From assembly GCA_026686845.1 (NCBI GenBank), contig JAIVEN010000002.1, forward strand, positions 39,821,001 to 39,885,000: DNA of 64,000 bases, given 5' to 3'. The DNA comes from Adenanthera pavonina. Its lineage: Eukaryota > Streptophyta > Magnoliopsida > Fabales > Fabaceae. The position numbers and the translations under genes were made by a program. Each line of letters begins with the position of its first letter. Within the stretch, counting starts at the first letter, position 1. Below are positions 1 to 13,600 of the stretch, in pieces. The notes under the pieces are model-generated. The model did not search any database and was not told where the DNA came from. It saw only the letters and a program-made list of their open reading frames with translations.

Positions 1-1590
1 AAAATAGATCTTTGATAGTATAGATATGAGAGCCTTAAAGTACTTTTGAGGTATAACAGTGGCATAGCCTAGCAAAAGAACTTCTCTAAGTTAAAGTAAT
101 AAGCTAAAGACTCAAGTGATAGGTGTGTTCTTTCCTTTATTATATGTGTATATATATTGTATATATATTATAGGTGGGTCATTATTCTTTATATAACTAG
201 AATATTCTTTCTTATCTTCCTCTCACATGACTTGAGTCTATAGTCAAGTGACCTTCTTTGTATTATGTACACTAATAATTGCCAATAAGAAGTAGGTTGC
301 TTTCCCAAATTCTCAAAAATATATTTGAGTCTATTTTGCATATTCACTCTTTATCTCAAAATATTCCTCCATTGGCTAATAAAAACACATATCCTTGGCC
401 ATAAGCCTACTAATATTCCAATAGATCCATCAAATAGGTTGGAATGAGAAAACTATGGTTCAGTTGGCAAAGAAATGTCCCAAAAAATTGGTGGGAAAAT
501 TAATATATATTTTCGATACTAGACTAGATATTAATTTTATAGTAAGTATGACAAGCCAGTTTATGAATGCTAAGAAATAGTAAATAAAATCCTTGTATAC
601 TTAAAAATGACACCAATAAAGCAATGCTTTTTGAGAAAGAAACCAGCAAAATAATAGAGGTCTTGCAGTAAGTGTGACAAGCCAATTTATGAATAGTGCT
701 ATTGAACAACACCAAGAAACAATAAATAAAATCCTTGTATACTTAAAAATAACACCAACAAAGGGGATGCTTTTTGAGAAAGAAACCAATAGAAGCATAG
801 AGGTGTTCTCCAATGCAAATTAAGTTAGATCTCTCATTGATAAGTAATCAACCTTAGGATATTGTACCTATTTGGTTTAAGCTTGCTACTTGGAAAAGCA
901 AGAATTAAACAATCATTTATAGCCGGAAGCTATATTGAAGTCAAATTTTGAGCTATGGCTCATGGAATCTATGAAAGTATATGGTTGAAAAGGCTCCATA
1001 GTGAACTTTAATTTCCTACTTTGTCATCATGAAATTATTATCTGAAAACTAGCAATGATAATCATTGCAAAGAACCTGATCAATTAGGGACCAAGCATGT
1101 TAAAATTTATATGTATTTTAACAAAGAAAAATAGAAAAAAGGGAATCATCAATATGATTTACCCACCTACACACCAACATTTGATATTCTGATGAAAGCT
1201 ATTTCAAGAACCCAGTTTGATGTTCACCTATCTAAGCTGTGCATGATTGGCATATCATGCATTATGAAGATCATATAAGAGTATTTATAATTATTAGGTG
1301 CATTTGGATAAAATAGAAACAAAGAAAAAGACATAGAACAATAGCATGGATCATCATTAACTTCCACTTTTCTAGCTGGGAATACTATAGGCCCAAAGAT
1401 AATAAAAAGTTGACAATATCTTATTTAGCTATGGACAAAAAAATTGATAGGAAAAAGAAAAAGGATAAATTTCTAGAGGGTATATACCATTCATATCATT
1501 TGATCAAAATTCACTTATCTTCACTATTTATAATGATGCATGCAAGAACCCTTTAAAGAATAAACTAGTAGTTTTCATACATATCCAAAC
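1..1590 (-). other. PHOT2 intron 13 (partial)
   Basis: AT-rich intronic sequence. No reverse-strand kinase motif (HRD, DFD, APE) was found here, so the next exon lies outside the window. The only structure seen is the tandem duplication at 541-806. Confidence 0.7.
541..806. repeat. Tandem duplication, about 126-bp unit
   Basis: Two diverged copies (541-666 and 667-806) share agtaagt.tgacaagcca, aataaaatccttgtatactt and ctttttgagaaagaaacca in the same order. The second copy carries a small insertion. No coding role is seen. Confidence 0.85.
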
Positions 1591-1675
1591 CTTATTGCGA
1601 TTTAGCAAGATCGACTTTTCCATTGCCTTCATTGCATATAGTTCACCGGTACCTTGAAGTTCCACAAGATAAACA
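1591..1675 (-). CDS. PHOT2: PHOT2 exon 13: kinase ATP lysine
   Basis: 85 bases encoding SVYLVELQGTGELYAMKAME and the following helix, ending at NRNK. Lys653 in AMK is the predicted ATP-binding lysine. Acceptor TTACAG, donor AAG|GTTTGG. The next expected exon (HRAC-type segment) is not found between here and base 1. Confidence 0.93.
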
Positions 1676-4600
1676 CTGTAAAAACAAAACAGCAATTTGA
1701 TAACAAAGCAAAGCATCTCCTTTACCATGGGGATGATAAGATACACCATCGCCTTGCACAAAAACTCATTATGTTAAAATAAGATGAATAGCTAGATTAA
1801 ATGAATATCCAGTAGGTTTGGCAAGTACTAGTACTGTGCCTCTTGTACTTGACCTAACTTTTCACTATGAATATACACATAAGGGGCTCGATAGACAATG
1901 TTAATGGTCACATTCAAATTTCCACTCTCTCTTCTCTTTCATTACCGATGTAGTCAGTGCATAAGCAAATTCATGCAAAATCCCAATCTCAATGCTATGC
2001 AAAAAATACATTATCTATAAGGCAGCCAAGATAAAGGAATTCCTTTCAACCAAAACACTAGAACTAGATTCCATCCTACCTATCAAGTAAGGCAAATGAA
2101 GGGGGGGAAAAGAGAGAGAGGGAGAAGTACCTTCCAGTATCTCCACAACCCAATGGCCTTATTGGCTTAAAATGATGTAGTCCAATCTTTTCACCACTTG
2201 CAATTAACTAAAATTCAAAGAATAGAATAAACAAAATGTTATTAAGGATATAAAATAAATCCACTTAGAACATTTACAAATACCTCATACATATTCATAC
2301 GTAAACATACTTAATTACTAAGTGCTCACATTTCGAATGCATAATTCAAACCATAACCACTAAGATCAACTGAATCTCACAAATATCACAAATATTACAA
2401 ATAAACACAAACCAAATTATTCAAATCCATTGTAAAACTACATCCAAAATAATTTGATGCCCTATGTCACATCTAAATGATTATAATTTTAGAGTAAAAT
2501 GAACAGTTAGACTAAAATAAATGAGCCAATTCATCCAATTCATATTCTTCTCACTCTTTTCTTTCTTTTACTAGTTTCTAGAATAATATTCAATATAGTG
2601 AAGGCGAATAGAAGAATAAGAGAAAGCAATTTTGATGTTCAATGATATGGTAATTTTGATGTTCTAAGAAACAAATTTAGGTTAGAATAACATCACAAGA
2701 TAGTACGGTTTCACCACCAATAAACCATGATTTATATAGCAAGAGAAGGAAGGAGACAAGGTTCATGTGTAGAGATTGAAGAAAAAGAGAATAAAGGAAG
2801 GAAGAAGATGGTGATTTGTACACCACATATACATTGATTAGGTATAAAATAATGCCAACTAAAAATAAAAGAAAGTCAATCAGCATGCCATGTCAAATTT
2901 AACAACAATAGTAACAACATTTGGTTTTAAGATTTATTTAGAACATTTTCAAAATTAAAGAATTTATTAGGAATAAAGATACTTTTGGGGCAAACATGAT
3001 TTATGATATATAATTTTAGAACCTAAATAGCACCATAAGCTTATCTTGATCCAAAAGTTCATTATCTATATGGGTCCTTGTGCATTGGACATAGACAAAA
3101 GAATGAGCTGTATTATTCACAACTTGTAAATAGTATGGTTTGTGATAGATTTTATATTTTATCTTTATTTTATTGATTTCAAAACTAGATGTTACTATTG
3201 CTATTAAATTTATGAGCCTTAGTTATTCTCTATCATTATCCTTAGGAATTTATATTAAAGTTAATCTCTCTCTATATATTATTGTATATGGAAGAAAGAG
3301 GAACTACCATAGTGATTGTATGAGTTCTATTGTGTTTAAACCTCCACACTCGTCATATTTATATTTTTATATTGAGGTTTTTTTTGGCCTAAATATTTTT
3401 ATATTGAAGTTTACACATGTATTAAAGTCTTCCTTGAGAAAAGCTTAAGCTTTAATATCTTATAGCTTTTAGAGCCAAAGATCTAGCCACTTCACCAACA
3501 GAGTTTTGTCCCCCTATTTCTATGGCATAGCTCCAATATTTATTTCCAATCTTCTTTAGTAAAAACAATATTTGTTGTGTTGGTTAAAAAAATTTCATGA
3601 CCAACTTTTCAGCTCCATTTGCACCCAAGACAATATAGTTTGGTCAACCTTAGAATTCTCCAGTTGACATATCTCTGACAATGATGGTGTCAGAATACAT
3701 TCTAGACACTACCATGAACAGCATCTCTATAAATGAAGTCAACTTGCATGCCTAGCACGTGAGGGCGGATGCATTGCCATCACCAAAAGAGGCCAACCAA
3801 CCTTCCTATCATCTTTTCCACCACCAATTTTGTGTGGATTATGATATTTCCTTTAGTTTTGGGTTTTCCCTAGTGTTTGGGGAATAAAAAGATTTGAGGA
3901 CATATTTCAGAGTTTTTATTTGCTTCCAGTCTCTTAAGAGTTTTTGTTTGCTTTCAGTCTCTTAAGGAGCTTGTTTATACCCTTTAGTTAATTAAAGTTG
4001 TTTGAATGTGAGTTACAAGGAATAAAAAACTTCAAAACTAGTGAGTTAGGATGCCATGGTGATCTACTATCTTGTGAAGACTTGTAAAGAAAAAGATAAG
4101 TATGCCACTAATATCTAGCTAAGGAGCACATATAGAAGAATGTCAAGTAGCAAAGGAGCTACAATGTAGTGAAGGGGCTCATCTAAAAAATGTCAAGTGG
4201 ACCTCTCATAGGATGCAAGTCTAATAAGGATGTAGCTAAGGAGTACATCTAGAAGAATGTCAAGTAGGCCACTCATGGGAAGCAGATCTAACAAGGATGT
4301 CATCATATGAAGTACTAGTTGTTGTTACGTTCTTGAGTTGCAATGCATTATCTAGATGTCTCAATCTACAAACATTTTTGGCTGTCAAATTAGGTTTTAT
4401 TTGGAAAAGGTTGAAGATTGTATGATCTTCAATTTGAAGGGGAGTGCTAAAAAACCTATCCAAGTAGGATCACTAATGGATTAGGTGTTTTGTCTTCACC
4501 TAGAGTTTAAGTTTATCATTATGTAGAATTTTAGTGTTTATTATGATTTATGAATCTCATTTATCATGTATCATTATCTTAAAATGTTTCCAGTGTCATC

Positions 4601-7600
4601 TTAAAATGATTTAGCATTTTGCACTCTACAGTTTTCCTCCCTTTTTGATTCTACATTGGTGAATAATTCACGGATTTTCCATAGTTCACACAAATCAAGG
4701 TAGAAGAAGACTTAACTTCTAAAAAAGATATATATATATATATATAACGAATTCGAATATATATATATATTCTCTAGATCTACACAACAATAAGCCCTAT
4801 AGAGCCATTCTTTTCTCTAAGATCTAGTAATATTAATAACTTAGACAAGTTTTAGCATGGTAAAACCAAAAAATTAGAAATAAAGTGAATACGTGACACT
4901 GCAAAAAGAAGTTCATAAAATGTAAAATTAATACCTTTTGTATTGCCACCCAAGAAGAACTTTCCTTTTTGTGAGCTCTTGGGAAGACAGGCTGAGAATG
5001 AATTGCCCACAAATCTTCTGGTTTCTACAAGATAAAAGCTACATTAGCAATCATTCAACAAAAATGATTAGCAGTACTAGATTTCTTCTTCAAAGGAAAA
5101 AATTAAAGCAAACATAATCTAAAAGAGCATATAAGTACTTGTATTAAGACATGAAAAAGCCTAAGAAGACCAAATAGCTTAAATACTAATTCATCTACAC
5201 CAATTCCATGTGCCTACTCCCTATTTATGCTAATAGAGGTGTGGATCAAATACTCTAATTAACTTTATCCAAAATCCCTACCTACCTCAAACCCTTAATT
5301 CCCATATGACAATTCCCTTTCCTTGTAAATGATCCTTGTCCCCAAGGATTGGGACAAAATCATTGAACAAGCCAAATGCTAAAAGTGACTATTTTACTAA
5401 TTCCCAAATCTTACATTACTCTTGGTCTTTTCCTAGCTCACTAATTGCCCAAGCCTTCCTCTATTTGAGTATGAGACAAACAATTCCCAATTGCTATAAG
5501 TCTGTCTTGGTTCTGTATAAAGCTTATAGAGCATCACAGCCACCCTTCTGACCACTTGATCCATTGTCATACTTCTTAAAATCCATGCTACACAAAGCCC
5601 ACATGTAAGATAAAGCCTTAACTTTTCAAAGAGTTCAACATGGGTCTAAAGACCTTTGGATTGGAAGTGATCAATAGCTATGCAATCTCTGACAACTCCC
5701 TCCTTAACAAATATCACTAATACCATGTTGGCTCTTATTCTTAACCTTTCAATACTACAAACACTATCTTGGCTTTCCAAAATTTTCAAAATCAATAGCC
5801 TATTCAAGGGAGACAACAAAAATATAATCTTCCTATGGTAGAGGTGAAACTCATAAAGGAAGTATTGAGGTTTGAGTAGATAGGCTAGTAGAGGTATGAC
5901 ATAAATTGTTTGAAAAAGGGATATACCAAAGGATGTATGGTAGGTAATGTTGTACTAATATTCAACTAAAGGAAGCCACTTAGTCAATTGCTTAAGGAAA
6001 TCTCCTCTCATATAGAAGTAGCACTACAAACCATTTGTTAAGTGACGGTAAGCAAAAGAATAAGAAAGCTTCACATCATACTACCTGAATTTCTCTTTCT
6101 AGAATTTTCCACAAAACAAGAAGTCTTTAGGGAACCAGTGCAATTTGACAATGTTGACCATGAACATTCAAAATAAATTAAAATCTTAACTTTCAAAATA
6201 AAGATAACGTAAAATAAATTTAATCAATTCTATATTTTCCTAGTCCTATGATGGACTTTCTATTCTCCATTATTCTCCCCCATTTTAAAGAGAACTCTCC
6301 TATGAACAGTAAAATTGATGATATGGCTCCAGCAGAATGCTCCAAGAAGGCAAGATGCAAGCAGAGAACTCCTCCATATAGCGTTAAATCTGGGAAACCC
6401 TTATAGAAAACAAGATAATGGTAGAGGGGTTCAAACAAAGAGCAAGTAATTTGATCATCCATGACCAAAGCAATAGGTCATGGAAAAACTTTCCAACAAC
6501 TAATGTAATGCTAGAGAGGGTCATAAGGAGAAATAACATTTTTCTCTTTAATTGCAACAATTCATACACTAGGCACCATAGATGGACAAGATGGAACAGG
6601 AGCATGATGGGGTAGAGTAGCACTATTAATAACCTTAGAAGACACAATTACCATTGATAGAGATTAGTTTTGTGATTGTTCTCTCTTTAGGTTATCACAT
6701 TCCTCTATTAATAAAGGTATGTCGTTGTAAAAGCATAGTTAATACTTTCCTTTGGAGGAACCTAGTTGTCACTCAAACAACCTCTACTGGTAATTAACTC
6801 TATTGCTCAAGTGACTTCCACTAGAGGAGAAGTTGTCCCAATATAAATTGCCATTGATGTCACGACCCTTTCTAAAGAAGAACATTATCTGATCCTCATA
6901 GTAACTTTGTATCTACTTGATCTAATATATTCTCCATTGCTTTGGGACTTTCTAGACTATTTTCATGATCTAGTTTAGATTTAATAAATTCATATATGAG
7001 AAACTTCAAGTTGCTAACTCCTAAAGACTTGACAGATTCAATATCAGAATGATCAACTAATTTAGAACTCAACAATTGGGTTAAGGCATCACCATTACAA
7101 TATAAATTTGTCTTTTTGTAGTGCCTACATTCTTTTTCGATTGTTGAATGAGTTAACTCTACACAATATCATTTACCTAATACTTAAATAGCATGTAAAA
7201 ATTAATCAAGTAGTTAGTCAAAGCAATCAAATCAATGCTCCAGTCGCTAAAAGGGTCCATAATAGTGATTTTATCTCAATTATACTCCCAAACAATGAGT
7301 TATACCTTTTGAATGGACCAAAATAGGAGAAAACACTTGAAATGGTTGAAAAATGGTAGAATACTCAATCTATATATTTTGGTGCATGAAATCCACATGT
7401 ACGAAGTTTTGCTAGTGCATGTTAGCACATGGCAGTAGCAATGATGGAATTATGGGGTTTGGCTGCATTTGGTGTTCCAAAGATGATGACAGAGGTGGTT
7501 TGGTAGTTAGATGCTAGGAACTAGGTGATATGGCTCTAATAGTATGAGCTTCTAAGGTTCAGGCAAGTTTTTTGTGATTTTTCAGCAAGGAGTGCAAAGA

Positions 7601-10600
7601 ACCTCGCTCTATTGTGATATTGGATAAGCAAGGAAAAGGGGAGGGAGAAAGAGAAAGAAGGGGAGAAAGAAGAACTTTAAGGAGATAGAGTATAAGCTAA
7701 AGGTCAATATTATTCAAAACATCGTAAGGTTACCATTGAGGAAACCCTAGGACTAATTATAGAGCCCTAGGTGTAATTTTTTAAAATATTTAAAATCTAA
7801 ACTAATCCTAGATAAGATAGGATAATAAAATGAATGCTATAAATCCTAATCCAAACAAAATTTATTCAAAGGATAATCTACATCCTAATTCAAAATAAAT
7901 TAAAATACAAACTTTTAATATAAAGATAACATAAAATAAATTTAATTCATTCTAGATTTTCCTAATCTTAGGATAGATTTCCATTCTCCATCAGTTAGCC
8001 ATTCTGTTCATGCTTGATGTAGCTCCAAGTCCTTCCCCATATCTATTCATCAATAATTGGGTAATCTTGGTAGCCATATTTGAAATGAAACCTTTGACAT
8101 TTGATATTGATTGATTCATCTCCCTAACTTTAGAAATGTTTTGCTCTAATCATGTAGTGTTCCTTTCTTGTTCATGATATTATGATCTGTGTTGATCAAA
8201 CTCTACCATGCAGTCATGTGATCCAATTTCTAATGCCATATGCCCGAAACTTAGGCTTGTATACCAAAATAATACTTGATATGTGAAAGATAAAGAATGG
8301 AATTGGTATATGGTACTCCATACTTCTCATAACATAGTATGTCCCATTTGTAGGCTTTGGAAGGTCTAGTTAGTAGTTACAACTTCCTAACTACTTAACT
8401 AGCTATATCAAACATCCACTTCAAGAGATTTTTTGGCCTAGCTTTTGAGGGGGATGAAATTGCTTATTTTTTAAAAAAGTACTTATTTTGGGAAAAAAAA
8501 CGTAGTGTTTAGCCAATTTTATTTAAGAAATATTAAAAGGAAAAAAAACTCTATTTCAATGATAGTAATAACAGTTGTTTTGTTGTAGGAATTTGTTAAT
8601 CATTTTCATAACTAATCCAAAAAGGGTCATGGGCAACATATATGCAAGCCACAAGAGCCATACAACTCGTTATTCTCAATATCCTAAACCACCTAAGCAC
8701 GAAAATGATTAGCAATTTTTTAAATTCCCTACAATATGTTCTATAATGGAAAGAAAACAGAAACTCTAGCTTCTTGGAAACAAAAGCTGAAAATTATTTT
8801 TGTTTGAAAACAAAATATCCTCACTCAAATCATTAATAACAACTAATTTATTTTTCCCACCAAACATCTACCTTCTGCACATTTTAGTAATTTGACATGA
8901 GTTTCTTTTAAAAAAATTTACCAAACATAATATATTGATAAAAGCACTTTTCAAATGACTTGGCTGAATTCGTAACCCTGCTCTTTAATACTATTTATCA
9001 AACTCCATTTGAAAAAACTTGTTCTGAAATAAGCAAAGTCCGCATCAACCCAAAATACAAGAAATAGGCTATATAAGAAAGGATTATTCTGCAATCAAGA
9101 AAATAACTTCTACCACATAAGGTTCAAAATGCTATAGCGCCTTTTATTGAAAAGGCAATGCTACCTGCTAATCCATATTGTTCACATATGATCATTATGA
9201 CACAACAAAGGTGTATTTAAGGGTTTTTAACAACCTCTTAAGATAATGCAAGGTTTCATTACATTGAATATGTTCTTGATATTTGATACAACCTCTCAAG
9301 CTAATTGATATCTTTTAGGAGTATAAAGCCAAATGCAACTTCAATTTTTTTTATTTTTATGAAAATTCAAAAATATATAAATCTAAACAATAACCAAATA
9401 GGGCTATCTTACCAAGTTGGCATCAGGAAGCTCTCGGACAGCCTCATCAACATTTTCTGCAGTTGCTTTGACCTGATTCCAGAGATTGATGTGGAGTACG
9501 ATTACTTAAAATATATGATCATGCTGGTTGTATTTCTATTTTGAACATTAAAAGAAGAGTTTAAAAAAATTAAAATTTCAATATAGCACATATATGATGG
9601 CAAAAAAATATAGCACATATATGCCCAAATTATGCTTATGTCATGCCACATCTTTTTACAATATTTCCCTTTCCTTTTTCCCCCCTTAATATTTCCATAT
9701 CATGTTGTGTATGTTCTTGATAGCTGATTTTCTACCCAAAATGATAATAAGCATATTGCTAAATGTTTGTTTTCTTGAAACTCCAGTTATCTTGACAAAT
9801 AGAATTAGAAAATAGTGGGCATCCACTTGAAAGTTTTATCCACAAAGAATATATTCCTAGATAGCAAGCTGTTAGAAAGTTAAATAACAAATACAAGGGA
9901 ACATATCACATTATCTTGGATCAGTATATGAACACTGGATCTACAAGCACATAAAATATCAAACATGAAAAGAGGAAATTTATTAATATTAATATTAATG
10001 ATAATGTGAATAAGAAAATAACAGCATGCTCTAAGATAAGTAGTAGTAGTAGTAGTAGTAGTATGATGGGGGAGAAAAATTTACTCACCAACTTTGCACT
10101 TTGCTGCTCTGTTTTCTCATATAGGCGGTTTCTTAAAGGTTCTACATGATCACTCCCATCTAATTGGACACCTATAAAGTATTGAAGCTCACCCTAAAGC
10201 AAAATTTGATTACAAAGAGAAAAGAGGAAAGACAAAAGATTAGATGAAATGTTGAATTTTTCATATGCAAATTTATTGCTTGTTTGAAGAATATTGCAGC
10301 TACCTTTTGGTCACGCATAGGCTGCAAGTGGAACAAATTCCAGAACTTCTTTCCTACAAATTATAAAATCTCTTAGGCTCACAAATTTTTATTTGTGTCT
10401 ATCTTATTCTCCACCCTTGAATATTTCTTTTGGCTCTCAATAAATTTGGAAGAAAAAAATGGAACAATATGTATACCACTCTTGGTATAGTTGATCAACT
10501 GAACAGTGATTTCCCTCTGTTCTCTGATAGCATCTCTAATCTTTGAGACAGTTGATTGATCTGTTTCTGGTCCTTGAAGAAACCTGCATAATGAATGAAG

Positions 10601-13600
10601 TGCTTATAGTGTCAACAATTTGTTAGACATAAGCTCATTAGGACTAGAAATTTTCCTAACAAGACCAGTGGAAACATTTACCTAGTACAACAGAACATGA
10701 TATGATGATAATATTAGCCACTCATGTAACTTGCTATTAGTGGTAAAGATTGATTATCATAAAATGTTCTGAAACCTTATATGACTAGTTGTTCATTTGT
10801 CTTGGTAAATGTTGACTAATATAAAATTTTATATTCTTAATTTCAAAGGATCTTGTATGGTAGAATACTACTAGAAGAGAAATACCAAATACCTTAAAGG
10901 TGATTGCCAGAATTTAAACATTTCAAAGAATTTATTTCTTATCTCCTCCCTAATCATAAAAATTCATATAATCAAAACTTAATATTAGAAGAAACTACCT
11001 ACAATTTATAAGGGACTACACAATCAAGAAACATATGAAGTTTTATGGTTCCCACAACTTAATATGATACACAAGAAAATAAGCAAGGTGTTAAATCTAG
11101 CCACTAGAGAAACATTAGTAAAAGAGTAAAGGAAAAAAAACTTCATATATATGAAGAAATGAGTAAAATTAAATGCCATTATATGACATGAATTCAAAGA
11201 GAAAGCATAAATAAAATATAGTGCAATTTATACCGACAGTTTCTTCCCAAAATTTCTTCTCGAGTATATTCCGTAAGTTCAAGAAAGCTATCGGATGCAA
11301 ATATCTGTAGATGAGGAACCAACTATAGTCATTTAAAAGGCAAAATTAAGGCACTCCAAAAATTTCCTTACTCACAAGACAGATGGTTGTTTGTGTATGT
11401 ATAATGCAAGTATGTGCATATATAATGTCAACCTTGATAGTTTAGATAGCTAATATCAATTACTAAAGCAAAATTAATTGTGCTGCTATCTAATCTCACA
11501 ACTAAGAAAAATGTCTAAATAAGCTATCATGTAGTTAATGGTCTTCTATGGCAAGAAACCAACATGGAATCAGAGTTTTACATGTCCTAGCCATTTGCTT
11601 GCTATATTTTCAAGTAAACTTTTAAAAAGTAAAATGCAAAAGAACCACATACTTCAAATTATACCATCTTCAATAAAAGTAAGAAAAAGAAAAACATATA
11701 TAAAATATTCATTCAACCATATATTTATATTATATTATAGTTTTAACAAAATATTATAAATAGCACCATCAAATTTGATTATGATTTTGACACTAACATA
11801 AAATGCTAAAGAGAAGTAAATTTCATCATAAAATTCAGCAAGCACCTCTAGTCCTCCTCTTTTCCTTGAAATTTTGTTATCAAAAGTATCTAATTCATTT
11901 CATAGTAGATAATTTATCTGGTTATCTAGAAGACAAAATTTATCTTACAATTGGGTTATCTGGAAGTCTAGGATCAGAAATCACAAAATTCTTTTCAATA
12001 CGCTCCAATGTGGTCGCTAGATCAATTCCTTGTCGCATATCCCTCTCTCTTTGAACACGCTCCCAACTGTCAGAGTGTTCCATGTCCTTAGTCATCAAAA
12101 CCTCTAGCTCAACAACTGGCTTTGCATCATGCCTACCTATAGAGCTTTGAGATCTCCCTTTAAAACTATAGTAAAATGTAAAACATATCAAGCACATATT
12201 CTAATCTTGCAAAGTATTTCATAATTCCCAAGTAAACATTCTTCAACAACTTCATAGGAAATATAGTTGACTAGTTAGATGAAAACAACTGAAAAATAAG
12301 AGCATAAAATAAAATAACCAAAATGAAATATGTACCTTATGAAAGAAATACGCCCTGACTTCCTTGAATTTTTTTGTTTATCACCTTGGAAATCTAGTGA
12401 AGCAGTTTGTCTCTTTGTTGAACTAGCACTCTCAATTTCAATAGACTTTGGCAAAATAAAATTTGAATTGATTTCTTCTTGCTCTTCAAGCTTATTAGCA
12501 TTATCATGACTCACAGACCAAATGATGGATTTTGGGTCCCTAACAGTTTGGACAACCTCGGTGATAGAGCCCAGAGCTTTATCCTTTTGACGAGCTAAAA
12601 AATAAAATTAGATTATTATAGTAAAGTCATATCGGTAATAACACAAGAATGGTTAAATATGATTACCGTCATAACGAATTAATGACTTTGGCAATCCATT
12701 TGGCCGTAATGCCTTTTCATTCACACCTTCAGTGTACTTGCTAACCTCAACCTGCATTCTGCAATAATAGCTATATCAAGCATATTTCTAGATGTGTTAA
12801 GTGCATTGCCAATGTAATAAGACAATGTCTATTTGCATTAAGTGCTTCGAGGTATATTAAACACATTTAATCTATTTAGTCATCGCTAACTCAAAATTAT
12901 CAGATAGATGTGTTAAGTACATTACCAGTGTGATAACCGTATGTTTATCTATATTAAGTACATCAAGTTATACTAAACACATTTTATTTATTTAACCATC
13001 TTTTACTCAAAATTCTCAGACAGATATAGAAAATAAAATATCCTAAAATAAGAAAGAATAAGAAAGCCTCAAAACAAAACAAATAGAGCAAAATTCCTGA
13101 ATAGTGCCAAGTTGTAGTAAAGCTAACCAATCTTTCTGCAAATCAGAAATGGAGACTCCTTTAAAATACCCTCATGTAGAGCACCAACAGGAGACTTATG
13201 AACAAATTTATTACCAAAACATATATAGAGGCAAAAGTACACCCCTAGAGATACAAGCATTCTACTCCAACCATATAAATAGGAGAATCCCATAAACCAC
13301 ACGTTGCCCTGATATTTTATCCTCCATCAAGCCGTTGAAATGAATAAGGAGAAACTTCTCTAAAGTACTATGACCAACTCAGGTTCACTAAAGCTGCCAA
13401 ATAAGTTATGTAAAAGGTAGTTATTGTTGGACAATGGAGAAATAAACAGGATAAAGCTTCAGAATTAGATCTAAACATTACACATAGATTTGCAAACCTG
13501 CAATAGGTCATTTTTGTCAATCCTATGAGTATTGCTTACCAAATAGAGGTTTAAAGTTCCAAATTGGCTCATCAAGAAGAAACCTCACCATATTAAGAAA

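Larger units (their letters stand above)
2208..4934 (-). other. PHOT2 intron 11
   Basis: AT-rich 2.7-kb intron. It contains a short repeat cluster at 4,110-4,275, and a purine tract followed by a TG start (ttgaaggggag|tgctaaaaa) at 4,434-4,452. That junction resembles a PPT/LTR boundary of a worn Copia element, but no partner LTR was found. A (TA)n palindrome lies at 4,728-4,771. Confidence 0.6.
5280..8310 (-). mobile_element. Degenerate Gypsy-type retrotransposon remnant in PHOT2 intron 10
   Basis: Read on the minus strand, 8,250-8,000 encodes a broken gag-like stretch (EMNQSISNVKG and following) just after a TTGGTATACAAGCC segment that resembles a worn tRNA-Met primer site. At 5,350-5,300 there is a pol-C-terminus-like stretch followed by a purine-rich tract (aaggaaaggg). 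Between them the pol domains are missing or unreadable. Direct repeats at 6,167-6,270 and 7,888-7,992 support a rearranged or nested element. All frames are interrupted, so the assignment is tentative. Confidence 0.4.

Noticed and set aside
11940..12197. 85-codon minus-strand ORF as a separate small gene
   Set aside because: It is PHOT2 exon 5 read through into its introns. The apparent start and end are intronic.
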